Below, piece by piece: positions 11,100 through 20,013 of a DNA stretch of 64,000 bases. The position numbers were made by a program, and so were the translations under genes. Source of the stretch: Labedaea rhizosphaerae (GTDB lineage: Bacteria; Actinomycetota; Actinomycetes; Mycobacteriales; Pseudonocardiaceae); NCBI RefSeq assembly GCF_004362825.1, contig NZ_SNXZ01000001.1:1364001-1428000 (forward strand), written 5' to 3'. The notes beneath the pieces are model-generated. The model ran no database searches. It was not told the DNA's origin and saw only the letters and a program-made list of their open reading frames with translations. Every line of letters begins with the position of its first letter. The first letter of the stretch is position 1.

Positions 11100-12224
11100 G
11101 TGAGCAGGAGCGCGGGCCGGGCCGCGGACGCCACCGGGCATCCACCGCTGTGGGCTTCCCGCGCGGGCGTCGCCGAACTCGCCGTGCTGAGCCGGCACGT
11201 CCACCGCGCCTGGGCTCTGCCCCGCACCGCGCTCGGCCGGGCCGGCTGGCCGCCCACCCTCGGGCAACGGCTGAACCTGCGCTGGAACTACTGGTGGCAG
11301 GCGCACCTGCTGGACTGCCTGGTCGACGCGCAGCTGCGGGCGCCGACGCCGACCCGCCAGCACCTGGTCGAGCGGCTGATCCGGGGCATCAAGGTGCGCA
11401 ACCTCGGCTGGTGGACCAACGACTACTACGACGACATCGCGTGGATGGGCCTGGCCCTGATGCGTGCCGAGCAGCAGCTGGGCATCCCCGTGCCGGGCGC
11501 ACTGGACGCGATCGCGAAGCAGCTGCGGGAGGGCTGGACCGACCACGCGGGTGGCGGCATCTGGTGGCGCAGGCGGGACTCGTTCAAGAACGTGCCCGCG
11601 AACGGGCCGGCCGCGATCCTGCTGGCCCGGCTGGCCCGGGTGACGGGGCAGCGCACGGACCTGCAACGGGCACGCGCGACGGTCGAGTGGATGGAAGAGC
11701 GGCTGGCCGACCCGCGCAGCGGCCTGCTGTGGGACGGCTTGTACATCAACCCGGACGGTTCCGTGCGTGACGTCGTGCGGCTGGTCTACACCTACTGCCA
11801 GGGCGTCTTCCTCGGCGCGTGCGTGGAGCTGGCCGACGACGAGCGGTCCGGGCCATGGCTGGACCTGGCCGAACGCACGGTCTCCGCCGTGATCAGCGGC
11901 GTGACGACCGACGGCGTGATCAACGGCCAGGGCGGTGGCGACGGCGGCTTGTTCGCCGCGATCCTGGCGCGGTACCTGGCGTTCGCGGCGCCGCGGCTCG
12001 GCCGCACGGCGGGTGGGGCGGCGAGCCGGCTGGTCTACTCGTCGGCGGAAGCCGCATGGCGCAACCGGGCCGCGGGCCCGGGTGGGCCGTTGTTCGGCCC
12101 CGACTGGTCGAAGCCCGCGGTGGCACCGCGCTCGGCGGGCGAGCGCAAACCGGAACGCGACATGTCCGTCCAGGTCGGCGGCTGGATGGTGCTGGAAGCG
12201 GCGGCGCTGCTCGAACGGGCATGA
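11100..12224 (+). CDS. Glycoside hydrolase family 76 protein
   Basis: A 374-residue alpha/alpha-barrel protein of the GH76 (alpha-1,6-mannanase) type. The paired aspartates typical of the active site occur in NDYYDDIAWMGLAL (about 103-116), and GGIWWRRRDSFKN and NGQGGGDGGLF match further conserved loops. No signal peptide or membrane segment is visible, so it would act in the cytoplasm or leave by another route, which is unusual for a mannan-degrading enzyme. The GTG has no clear ribosome-binding site. Confidence 0.85.
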   Translation: MSRSAGRAADATGHPPLWASRAGVAELAVLSRHVHRAWALPRTALGRAGWPPTLGQRLNLRWNYWWQAHLLDCLVDAQLRAPTPTRQHLVERLIRGIKVRNLGWWTNDYYDDIAWMGLALMRAEQQLGIPVPGALDAIAKQLREGWTDHAGGGIWWRRRDSFKNVPANGPAAILLARLARVTGQRTDLQRARATVEWMEERLADPRSGLLWDGLYINPDGSVRDVVRLVYTYCQGVFLGACVELADDERSGPWLDLAERTVSAVISGVTTDGVINGQGGGDGGLFAAILARYLAFAAPRLGRTAGGAASRLVYSSAEAAWRNRAAGPGGPLFGPDWSKPAVAPRSAGERKPERDMSVQVGGWMVLEAAALLERA

Positions 12225-12231
12225 TCGCCTG

Positions 12232-12990
12232 GTGAACAGTGCGGTCGTGAACAGTGTGGTCGTGACTGGGGGCAGCCGGGGCATCGGCGCGGCCGTGTGC
12301 CGGTTGCTGGGTGCGCGCGGGTACGGCGTCGTGGTCAACTACGCGTCCGATGTGGACGCCGCGCGCTCGGTGGTCGCCGATGTGCGCGCCGTCGGCGGGC
12401 AGGCGGTGGCCGTCCAGGGCGACGTCTCGGCCGAGCGCGATGTGACGCGGATGTTCGATGCCGCAACGGAATTGGGCCCGTTGACGGGTCTGGTCGGCAA
12501 CGCCGGGATCACCGGTGATCGGCTGGCCCGGCTGGACGAGCAGTCGGTCGAGACCGTGCGGCGCGTGCTGGACGTGAACGTGACGGGCGCGTTCCTGTGC
12601 GCGCGGGAAGCGGTGCGCCGCATGTCGACGCGGTACGGCGGCTCCGGTGGCTCGATCGTCATGGTCTCCTCGACCGCCGCCGGGCGGGGCTCACCGGGCG
12701 AGTGGGTGCACTACGCCGCGTCGAAGGCGGCGGTGGAGTCGCTGACCTGGGGACTGGCCCAGGAAGTGGCCGGTGAGGGCATCCGCGTCAACGCCGTGGC
12801 GCCCGGCACCGTCGAGACCGACCTGCACGCGGCGGCCGGCGCACCGGACCGCCCGCAACGCGTCGCCGCGACGATCCCGCTCGGTCGAGCGGGCCAACCC
12901 GAGGAGATCGCGGAAGGCATCGCGTGGCTGCTCTCGCCCGCGGCCTCCTTCGTGGTCGGCGCCGTCCTCCCCATCAGCGGCGGCCGCTGA
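12232..12990 (+). CDS. FabG-like short-chain dehydrogenase
   Basis: A 252-residue classical SDR with TGGSRGIG near 12-19, the NAG motif in GNAGIT, catalytic Ser-Tyr-Lys (VSSTAA, HYAASKAA) and a C-terminal GAVLPISGGR typical of 3-oxoacyl-ACP reductase relatives. It starts with GTG 8 bp after the GH76 stop. It may act on acyl or sugar-like substrates; nothing nearby forms a fatty acid pathway. Three further SDR genes occur in the window. Confidence 0.88.
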   Translation: MNSAVVNSVVVTGGSRGIGAAVCRLLGARGYGVVVNYASDVDAARSVVADVRAVGGQAVAVQGDVSAERDVTRMFDAATELGPLTGLVGNAGITGDRLARLDEQSVETVRRVLDVNVTGAFLCAREAVRRMSTRYGGSGGSIVMVSSTAAGRGSPGEWVHYAASKAAVESLTWGLAQEVAGEGIRVNAVAPGTVETDLHAAAGAPDRPQRVAATIPLGRAGQPEEIAEGIAWLLSPAASFVVGAVLPISGGR

Positions 12991-13027
12991 CCCCTCCGAC
13001 CCTCCCCAGTCGCCTTCCGGCCCGCCG

Positions 13028-14029
13028 CTACGGGTGGCAGCCGCAGCTCTGGCGGTGCACCAGCACCGGCGCCAGGTGGCAGATCTCCGGCGCCCGCTCC
13101 GGGTCCTTGATCCGCGACACCAGCAGCTGCACGGCGCGCCGGCCGATGTCCTCGACCGGGTGCGCCATCGTCGTCAGCGGCGGGTCGACCAGTTCGGACC
13201 ACTCGGTCTCGTCGTGGCCGACCACCGCCAGGTCTACGCCGATGCGCAGCCCGTGCGCACGCGCTTCCTTGATCACCCCGGCGGTCATCGTGCAGTTGCC
13301 CGTCACCACCGCCGTCGGGCGCGGGTCCATGGCCAGCAGCCGCCGCAACGCCAGCGTCGCCGACTCGGCCGAGGCCCCGCCGGAGGCCACCAGGGACGAG
13401 TCAAACCGCAGCCCGGCCCGGCCCAGGCCGAGCCGGTAGCCCAGCGTCCGCTCCTCGTTGGCCGTGATCCAGTCCGCGCCGCTGATGAAGCCGATGCGCT
13501 GGTGCCCGAGCCCGGCCAGGTGGCTGACCAGCGCCGACGTCGACTGGATGTTCTCCGGGCCGACCTGGTCGAGCTTCGTCTTGTGCGAGATCCGGTCGAC
13601 CAGGACGGTCGGGATACCGGCGCGCGCCAACGCTTCGAGCGCATCCGAGTCGCCCGGTGACGGCGTCAGCAACACGCCGTCGACGCGCCGGGCGTGCAGC
13701 GTGCGGACGGTGACGCGAGACGTCTCCGCCTCGTCCAGCGTGTCACCGAGGACGACCGTGTACCCGGACGCCGACGCCTCGCTCTCGATGGCGTGGATCA
13801 GTTCCGCGAAGTACGGGTTGGCCATCACCGGCATCGCGACACCAAGCGACTTCGTGCCGCCGGTGACCAACGAGCGCGCGATCGCGTTGCCGGTGTAACC
13901 GGTGGCGTCGATCGCGTCGAGCACCCGCTGCCGCGTCGCCGGTGCGACCGAGCGGGTCTCGTTGATCACGTGCGACACCGTGGTGATGGACACCCCTGCC
14001 AACGCGGCTACATCGTGCATGGTGGCCAC
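13028..14029 (-). CDS. LacI-family transcriptional regulator
   Basis: A 333-residue repressor: N-terminal LacI HTH (MHDVAALAGVSITTVSHVIN, about 4-24) with hinge helix, then a periplasmic-binding-protein-like effector domain. The GTG start gives the usual VAT-MHDVA beginning and has GGAGA 6 nt upstream. Effectors of the family are normally sugars or nucleosides. It is transcribed away from the P-loop kinase at 14088 across 58 bp, so that kinase and itself are likely targets. Confidence 0.92.
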   Translation of the reverse strand: MATMHDVAALAGVSITTVSHVINETRSVAPATRQRVLDAIDATGYTGNAIARSLVTGGTKSLGVAMPVMANPYFAELIHAIESEASASGYTVVLGDTLDEAETSRVTVRTLHARRVDGVLLTPSPGDSDALEALARAGIPTVLVDRISHKTKLDQVGPENIQSTSALVSHLAGLGHQRIGFISGADWITANEERTLGYRLGLGRAGLRFDSSLVASGGASAESATLALRRLLAMDPRPTAVVTGNCTMTAGVIKEARAHGLRIGVDLAVVGHDETEWSELVDPPLTTMAHPVEDIGRRAVQLLVSRIKDPERAPEICHLAPVLVHRQSCGCHP

Positions 14030-14087
14030 GGGTTCTCCAAGCTCAGCAGTGCCCAGGCAACCATATCGGGTGCGGCAGACTGCGTCC

Positions 14088-14696
<609 letters not shown>

Positions 14697-14775
14697 CGAC
14701 GGCACCGCATTGCCGGCGCCGTGGGGCAGGATGGCCCAGCGACCGACACCCGTTCGGCGCACCCGGAGGAAGGCC

Positions 14776-15189
14776 ATGCCCGCGTTGATCGGCGTCCACC
14801 ACGTGGCGCTCACCGTGACCGACGTGGACCGCAGTGCGCCCTGGTACGAGCGCGTTCTCGGGTTCACCACCATCGGCCGCGTCGACGAGGGCGAACACGC
14901 GGTGCGCAAGGTCTTCTTACGCGGCGACGGGCTCGCCCTGGTCCTCACCCTCGTGCAGCACCCGAACGCCGAACGCGCCGAGTTCGACGAGTCCAGGCCC
15001 GGCCTGGACCACCTGACGTTCGAGGTCGCGGCGGAGTCGCTGGAGGAGTGGGCGAGCAGGCTTTCGGAGTTCGGCGTGACGTTCTCCCCGGTCACCGAGG
15101 AGCTGACCGCCCCGGGCACGCAGGTCATCGCCCTGCGCGACCCCGACGGCATCCAGCTCGTCCTGTGGGCCCAGGCGAAGAAGGACTAG
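14776..15189 (+). CDS. VOC/glyoxalase superfamily protein
   Basis: A 137-residue vicinal-oxygen-chelate protein built from two beta-alpha-beta-beta-beta units; metal ligands can be placed at His in VHHVALTV, at His in LDHLTFEV and at an acidic residue near the end. Relatives include glyoxalase I, dioxygenases and resistance proteins. GGAGGA lies just upstream of the ATG. Its stop overlaps the converging epimerase gene by 4 bp at CTAG. Confidence 0.85.
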   Translation: MPALIGVHHVALTVTDVDRSAPWYERVLGFTTIGRVDEGEHAVRKVFLRGDGLALVLTLVQHPNAERAEFDESRPGLDHLTFEVAAESLEEWASRLSEFGVTFSPVTEELTAPGTQVIALRDPDGIQLVLWAQAKKD

Positions 15190-16616
15190 AGGTGCACGCC
15201 GCGCTGCATCGGTAGCCAGTAGCCCGCGTAGGCGCCGCCCTCGAAGTACCAGGCGGCCCTGCCCTGGATGATCGCGCTCAGCTTCGTGGGCGCGCTCGTC
15301 GTCGCCGTGAACCGGACGGTCCGCGAGCCCACGACACGACCGCTCGCGTCCAGCCGGTAGGCCGAGTAGCTCCCCGGTCCCATGTAGACAGTCAGCGGCG
15401 GGGTGTAGGGGTGGGCGTCGACCGCGCCGAGCGCCCACGTGCTCCCGAAGCTCTCGGGGAACCACCAGTTCTTGAACGGCCCGCCGGAGACGTGCAACGC
15501 GATGGGCCCGCCGCTCAGCCGCTGCCTGCGGTCGATCGGGGCCTGGGTCCAGCGGGTGAACGACACCCGCTTCGACCCGACGATGGCGCCCGACGAGTCG
15601 ACCTGGTAGATCGTGGTCGTCCGGGTCGTTGCCTGCACGGTCCCGGTGATGTCGGGTCGCGGGTAGTCGCCGCGGTACGCGGCCGCGGCGGCGGCGAAGC
15701 CCGGGTCGTGGGTGTAGGTCAGCAAACCGAGCAGTTGCTGGACGTGCAGCTGGTGGTAGGCGCCCGCCGGGGTGTTGTGCTGCAACGAGTACCGGCTCGA
15801 GGCGCCGATCCGGCGGAATTCCGGCATCGCCGTCAGCCGCACCGTCTCGACCGCGCCGCGGATGAGGCTCAACGCCGTGGCGTTGCCGGTCAGCTGCCAG
15901 TAGTCGAAGAGGCCGAACAACGCGGCGATGTGGCCGTTGAGCACCTTCTCGCTGTCGGCGACGGGGTAGCGCGGGTACTCCTCGAGCCACAAGCGGTGGC
16001 TCGCGTCGAGGTGCACCGCGTACGGGGCGGTGCCCTGCGGTGCCTGGCGCATGCTGGTGAAGGTCGCGTCCGCGGCAGCGCGCCACTTCTCCTCGCCCGT
16101 CGCCTGGTAGAGCCGCACGAACGCGGTGAGCGCCCGGCCCTGCGCCATGCCCGAGTACCAGGGCGCGTGCAGCGTTCCCGACGTGCTGCCGACCACGACC
16201 CGGTCGTAGTCGTAGGGGTAGTACCAGGCGCCGTCGGACACGACGTGGATGTCGATCAGGCGCTGCGCGTTGCGCACGGCGATGTCGAGGTATGCGGAGT
16301 CGCCGGTCAACCGGTAGGAGTTGAGGTTCTCCACGGCGTAGGCGCCTTGCGACACGGGCTGGTTGTGCAGCTTGCCGCCCACGGAGACCATCCGCACCCC
16401 GGTCGAGTCGACGAGGCCGTAGCCCTCGACCGGCGTGACGGTGCTGAGGTCGTACGCGCGTTCGCCGATCGGGACGTGGGCGACCATCCCTGTGTACTGC
16501 GGGTACCCGCCGATGCTCGCCCGCACGAGCGGCGCGGCGGGTGCAGCGAACGCAGGCATGGCGAAGGTGCCCGCCAGGACAACGGTGAGCAGCGTGGAGC
16601 CCACGAACCGGCGCAT
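15186..16616 (-). CDS. Secreted D-glucuronyl C5-epimerase-like protein
   Basis: A 476-residue exported protein: Sec signal peptide MRRFVGSTLL... ending at AFA-AP (about residue 25), then an alpha/alpha-toroid domain resembling the C-terminal region of D-glucuronyl C5-epimerase (GYGLVDSTGVRMVS, WYSGMAQGRAL, EEYPRYP), and a C-terminal beta-rich region with two repeats of the ..YRLDASGRVVGSRTVRFT type. The start follows AGGGGGA. It may modify an extracellular uronic-acid polymer, though activity cannot be confirmed. Confidence 0.75.
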   Translation of the reverse strand: MRRFVGSTLLTVVLAGTFAMPAFAAPAAPLVRASIGGYPQYTGMVAHVPIGERAYDLSTVTPVEGYGLVDSTGVRMVSVGGKLHNQPVSQGAYAVENLNSYRLTGDSAYLDIAVRNAQRLIDIHVVSDGAWYYPYDYDRVVVGSTSGTLHAPWYSGMAQGRALTAFVRLYQATGEEKWRAAADATFTSMRQAPQGTAPYAVHLDASHRLWLEEYPRYPVADSEKVLNGHIAALFGLFDYWQLTGNATALSLIRGAVETVRLTAMPEFRRIGASSRYSLQHNTPAGAYHQLHVQQLLGLLTYTHDPGFAAAAAAYRGDYPRPDITGTVQATTRTTTIYQVDSSGAIVGSKRVSFTRWTQAPIDRRQRLSGGPIALHVSGGPFKNWWFPESFGSTWALGAVDAHPYTPPLTVYMGPGSYSAYRLDASGRVVGSRTVRFTATTSAPTKLSAIIQGRAAWYFEGGAYAGYWLPMQRGVHL

Positions 16617-16683
16617 CGGTATCCCCCTGAACGAAATTCCGGCCACGGCCGTATCGGACGAATCGGGGCCGGGGTGGTGGGCG

Positions 16684-17481
16684 TTACCGATTCGGGGGCG
16701 TGATCAGCGCGGATTCGCTCGAGGCGCCCTTCCGGTGTGCCGGCTCCCGATCCGCCCCAAGCAGGGCCAGGGCGGCGGTCCTGGGCAACAGCCGCGTCAC
16801 GGTCGTCAGCACCGCGTTGCGCCGGCCGGACACCACGGTCGGGCCCTTGCGGTGCGCCAGCGCGTCGATTGCGTGGGCCACCACCTCCTGCGGCGTCTGC
16901 ACCAGCCAGGACGGCACGTCGTCCGCCTGCTGCGACTCGGTCGCGGTGACGCCGGGGCACAGCGCGAACACGTGGACCCCGCGCGCTTTCTGTTCGTGCC
17001 ACAGCGATTCGGAGAACGACGTCACGAACGCCTTGGTGGCGCTGTAGACGCTCATCCCCGGTTTCGGCGTGTGGCCGAGGGTCGACGAGACGTTGACCAG
17101 TGCCGCGCCGGGTTCGGCGCCCGCGAGGAAGGCGTGGGCCAACGCGACGACCGCGCGGCAGTTGAGGTCGAGCACGGCGAGCGAGTCGTCCAGCGGTGTC
17201 GCCGCGAAGTCCCCGTGCACGGCGGTCCCGGCGTTGTTGACCAGAACGGTGTAGTGCTCGCGGGTCAGAAGGTCTGTCGTGGCCCGCACACCGTCCGCAG
17301 TGGACAGATCGGCGACCAGGTGGTCGTGTCCCGGCCCCATCTCCGACAGGAGCTCCGCGAGCCGGTCCGCCCGGCGGGCCACGGCGGTCACCGTGTAGCC
17401 CGCCGCGGCCAGTGCGGCCGCGAACGCGCGGCCGATCCCGGCGCTGGCCCCCGTCACCAGCGCCCGCTTCGCCGGGGTCAC
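16684..17481 (-). CDS. Short-chain dehydrogenase/reductase
   Basis: A 265-residue SDR with TGASAGIG near 9-16, NNAG, and catalytic YSATK. A C-terminal hydrophobic region follows the Rossmann core, as in the DltE/YqjQ-like subgroup also represented at 7947. The GTG start overlaps the stop of the NTF2-like gene (GTGA), so the two form an operon expressed from the MarR-controlled divergent promoter at 17964-17983. Confidence 0.9.
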   Translation of the reverse strand: MTPAKRALVTGASAGIGRAFAAALAAAGYTVTAVARRADRLAELLSEMGPGHDHLVADLSTADGVRATTDLLTREHYTVLVNNAGTAVHGDFAATPLDDSLAVLDLNCRAVVALAHAFLAGAEPGAALVNVSSTLGHTPKPGMSVYSATKAFVTSFSESLWHEQKARGVHVFALCPGVTATESQQADDVPSWLVQTPQEVVAHAIDALAHRKGPTVVSGRRNAVLTTVTRLLPRTAALALLGADREPAHRKGASSESALITPPNR

Positions 17482-17936
17482 TGCTGCGCCTTCGGCTTGG
17501 TCTGCGGCGCGAACCGGAACGAGATGCCCTCCATCAACGCCTTGTGCTGGGTGTTGTGGAAGGCGGCGACCAGCCAGCGGCCGTCCTCGCGGACGAGGGT
17601 GTAGGTCTGGACCTTGGTCAGCTTCTTGGGCCGCTTGCCCTTGACGGTGTCGCCCCGGCTGGTCAGCACCGCGACGTCGGTGCCGAGGAAACGCACGTCG
17701 AGCACCTCGTGGGCCAGCCCGGTGCCCTTGAGGAACGTGGCGAACAGCGCCCGGTGGCTGTCGGCGATGTCCTGCCGGCCCTGGTAGCGGGTGCCGACGA
17801 AGGTGACGTAGGTGGCGTCCTCGGTGAAGTGGGCGCCGTACGCGTCGGCGTCGCCGCGGCCCCACGCCTCGGCGAGCGAGTCGATGACCGCGGTCACGGC
17901 GGCGGTGCGGTCGGTGTCGATCATTTCGGTCCCCAT
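17478..17936 (-). CDS. SnoaL/NTF2-like protein (SgcJ/EcaC type)
   Basis: A 152-residue cone-fold protein of the NTF2/SnoaL superfamily with an acidic pocket segment DADAYGAHFTEDATYVTFVGTRYQG. Such proteins are small isomerases, hydrolases or accessory subunits. Two ATGs are possible: the first at 17936, or one four codons later at 17924 which has GGGGA five bases upstream and may be the real one. It is first in an operon with an SDR, divergent from a MarR gene. Confidence 0.8.
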   Translation of the reverse strand: MGTEMIDTDRTAAVTAVIDSLAEAWGRGDADAYGAHFTEDATYVTFVGTRYQGRQDIADSHRALFATFLKGTGLAHEVLDVRFLGTDVAVLTSRGDTVKGKRPKKLTKVQTYTLVREDGRWLVAAFHNTQHKALMEGISFRFAPQTKPKAQQ

Positions 17937-17963
17937 CCGTTAAGGTTGTCTGCATCAGAGCAG

Positions 17964-17983
17964 TATCTGCATATGTGCAGATA
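17964..17983. promoter_or_regulatory. Perfect inverted-repeat operator between MarR and NTF2/SDR operon
   Basis: TATCTGCATATGTGCAGATA has 8-bp perfect arms around TATG, in the 67-bp gap between two divergent genes. A weaker CTGC-N6-GCAG repeat (17950-17963) adjoins it. It is well placed for the MarR protein to control both directions. Confidence 0.75.
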
Positions 17984-18003
17984 TTAAGCAGAGGAGGTTT
18001 CCC

Positions 18004-18489
18004 TTGGCAAGTCCGCCGGAGCGACATGTGATCTTTCGCCGGTACCTGGACGCCGTCGGGCTGCACGGTCTCGCCGCCGCCGAGGCCGCGGGCCTGCACG
18101 CTTCCGAGTGGTACGCGCTCAGCCTGCTCGACCTGGAGGGCTCACTGACCTCCGGTGAGCTGTCGGTCCGCACGGGACTGACCACCGGGGCCACGACCCG
18201 CCTGATCGACCGGCTGGAACGCGCGGGCTACGTCCGCCGCGGCGCCGACCCGGCCGACCGCCGCAAGGTGGTCGTCGAACCGGTTCCGGACGCCGTGAGC
18301 GGCGTCGAGGCGATCGTCGGCCCGGCCCGGCGTCACATCGCCGAGGTCATCGCCCGGTACACGCCCGAGCAGCAAGAGGTGTTGTTCGACTACTTCGCCC
18401 ACGCGGCGCCCGCCTACCGCGAGGCGTCGGAGGAGATCCGCCGCTCGGCCGGGAAAGGCCGCGGCGCGCGGCGCGGCGGTGCTGGTTAG
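18004..18489 (+). CDS. MarR-family transcriptional regulator
   Basis: A 161-residue MarR regulator; HTH at about residues 55-95 (SLTSGELSVRTGLTTGATTRLIDRLE), wing DPADRRKVVVEP. The TTG start is supported by GAGGAGG seven bases upstream. Its promoter region contains the perfect inverted repeat at 17964-17983, shared with the divergent NTF2-like/SDR operon, its probable targets. The stop overlaps the convergent DedA gene by 4 bp. Confidence 0.88.
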   Translation: MASPPERHVIFRRYLDAVGLHGLAAAEAAGLHASEWYALSLLDLEGSLTSGELSVRTGLTTGATTRLIDRLERAGYVRRGADPADRRKVVVEPVPDAVSGVEAIVGPARRHIAEVIARYTPEQQEVLFDYFAHAAPAYREASEEIRRSAGKGRGARRGGAG

Positions 18490-19154
18490 TCGCCCGCGGG
18501 CTCGAGGCGTTCCTCGGGCTTGCGCATCTCCTGGCGGTAGCGCCACACGCCGTAAACGGTGCCCGCCACGAAGAACGCGATCGACCCGACCAGGGCCGCG
18601 GTCTTCAGCCACGGCATGCCGTTGACCAGCCCGGCGCCGAAGTAGCCGAGCAGCACCAGCGTCGGCACCCACATCACCGCGCCGACGGAGGTGGCGACGA
18701 GGTAGCGGCGCGAGTCCATCTTGGCCGCGCCGGCGATCATCGGTGCCAGCGTCCGGATCCACGGGATCCACCGGGCCAGCACGACCGCCCAGAACCCACG
18801 CCGGTCGAGGAAGTCCTGGGCCCGGCGCAGGTGGTCGACGGTGAGCACACGTCCGCCCCGCCGCGCGATGAGGGCGTGCCCGGTCTTGCGCCCGATGTAG
18901 TAGCCGACCATGTTGCCCACGATGGCGACGAGGGTCGCGGCGACGGACAACGTGATCGTGTGCCCGACGTGGTCGCCCGCGGCGAGCACGACACCCGCGG
19001 TGAACAACAGGGAATCGCCCGGCAGGAACAGCCCGACGATGAACGAGCACTCCAGGAAGACCATGCCGAGCACGATCACCCAGACCATGAGCGGCCCCGC
19101 CTGCTCGAGCCCACCCAAGGCGAGGGTGCTCGATTCAGATTGCAGGGTCGTCAC
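18486..19154 (-). CDS. DedA-family membrane protein
   Basis: A 222-residue polytopic protein of the DedA (VTT) family, thought to act as lipid flippases or scramblases. Conserved are GLFLPGDSLLFTAG (re-entrant loop), GYYIGRKTG and the FxxRxxPxxRTLAPMIAGAAKM region with the key arginines. The GTG start lies 6 nt after TAGGCT, formed by the inverted repeat at 19153-19169; no ribosome-binding site. A second DedA gene is at 25726. Confidence 0.9.
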   Translation of the reverse strand: MTTLQSESSTLALGGLEQAGPLMVWVIVLGMVFLECSFIVGLFLPGDSLLFTAGVVLAAGDHVGHTITLSVAATLVAIVGNMVGYYIGRKTGHALIARRGGRVLTVDHLRRAQDFLDRRGFWAVVLARWIPWIRTLAPMIAGAAKMDSRRYLVATSVGAVMWVPTLVLLGYFGAGLVNGMPWLKTAALVGSIAFFVAGTVYGVWRYRQEMRKPEERLEPAGD

Positions 19155-19169
19155 GTAGGTAGCCTACGT
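19153..19169. promoter_or_regulatory. Symmetric divergent -10 region between DedA and patatin genes
   Basis: ACGTAGG-TAG-CCTACGT is a perfect 7-bp inverted repeat that overlaps the GTG of the leftward DedA gene. It creates a TANNNT hexamer on each strand: TAGGCT leftward and TAGCCT (19160-19165) rightward. It may serve as a shared bidirectional promoter, an operator, or both. Confidence 0.5.
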
Positions 19170-19215
19170 GGTGAACGTCAGCGAGCCGTTCGGCCGGACC
19201 TGCGAGGGGGACCGC

Positions 19216-20013
19216 GTGACCCGTGCTCTTGTGCTCGGTGGTGGCGGGGTCGCCGGCATCGCGTGGACCACCGGCGTGGTCGCGGGGCTGTACGCCGAAG
19301 GTGTCGACGTGCGCGACGCCGATGTGCTGATCGGCACGTCGGCCGGGTCGACGGTCGGCGCGCAGCTCACCAGCGGCACGCCGGTCGAGGACCTGTACGC
19401 CCGCCAGCTCGACGAGCACCACGGCGAGATCAGCGTCGAGGTCGACACCACCGAGCTCATCGCGATGATGACCGACCTGGGTGACGACGTCGAGCCGTAC
19501 TCGGCGGCGCACCGCGCCCGCGTCGGCGCCTTCGCGCTGGCCGCGAAGACGGTGCCCGAGCAGCGCAGGCGCGCCGTGATCGAGTGGCGCCTGCCGTCGC
19601 ACGACTGGCCGGAGGCGCCCTTGCGCATCGTCGCCGTGGATGCCGAGTCGGGCGCGGAACGGATCTTCGACAAGGCCAGTGGAGTCGGCCTGGTGGACGC
19701 GGTCGCGGCGAGCTGCGCGGTACCCGGCATCTGGCCGCCGGTGACCATCGGCGACCGGCGCTACGTCGACGGTGGGGTCCGCTCGTTCACCAACCTCGAC
19801 CTGGCCGACGGCTACGACACCGTGCTGGTCATCGCGCCCATCGTCGAGCCCGGCGTCACGGTGCCCAACGGCCTGCTGATCACCCCGGACGAGGCGTCGC
19901 AGGAAGCGATCGGCGTGAACGCCCTCGACCCGTCGACCCGGCCGGGTGCCGCCAAGGCCGGGCGCGCGCAGGCCGCCCAGCTCGTGGGTTCGGTCCGGCA
20001 ACTCTGGGCCTAG
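19216..20013 (+). CDS. Patatin-like phospholipase
   Basis: A 265-residue patatin-type lipid acyl hydrolase using a Ser-Asp dyad. The oxyanion loop GGGGVAG is at about 8-14, nucleophile in GTSAG near 43-47, and the Asp in VDGGVRS. The GTG at 19216 is supported by GAGGGGG and gives the family-typical beginning TRALVLGGGG. GTGs at 19168 and 19171, just after TAGCCT, could start a leaderless form 15-16 residues longer. Its stop overlaps the converging hydrolase gene at CTAG. Confidence 0.88.
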   Translation: MTRALVLGGGGVAGIAWTTGVVAGLYAEGVDVRDADVLIGTSAGSTVGAQLTSGTPVEDLYARQLDEHHGEISVEVDTTELIAMMTDLGDDVEPYSAAHRARVGAFALAAKTVPEQRRRAVIEWRLPSHDWPEAPLRIVAVDAESGAERIFDKASGVGLVDAVAASCAVPGIWPPVTIGDRRYVDGGVRSFTNLDLADGYDTVLVIAPIVEPGVTVPNGLLITPDEASQEAIGVNALDPSTRPGAAKAGRAQAAQLVGSVRQLWA

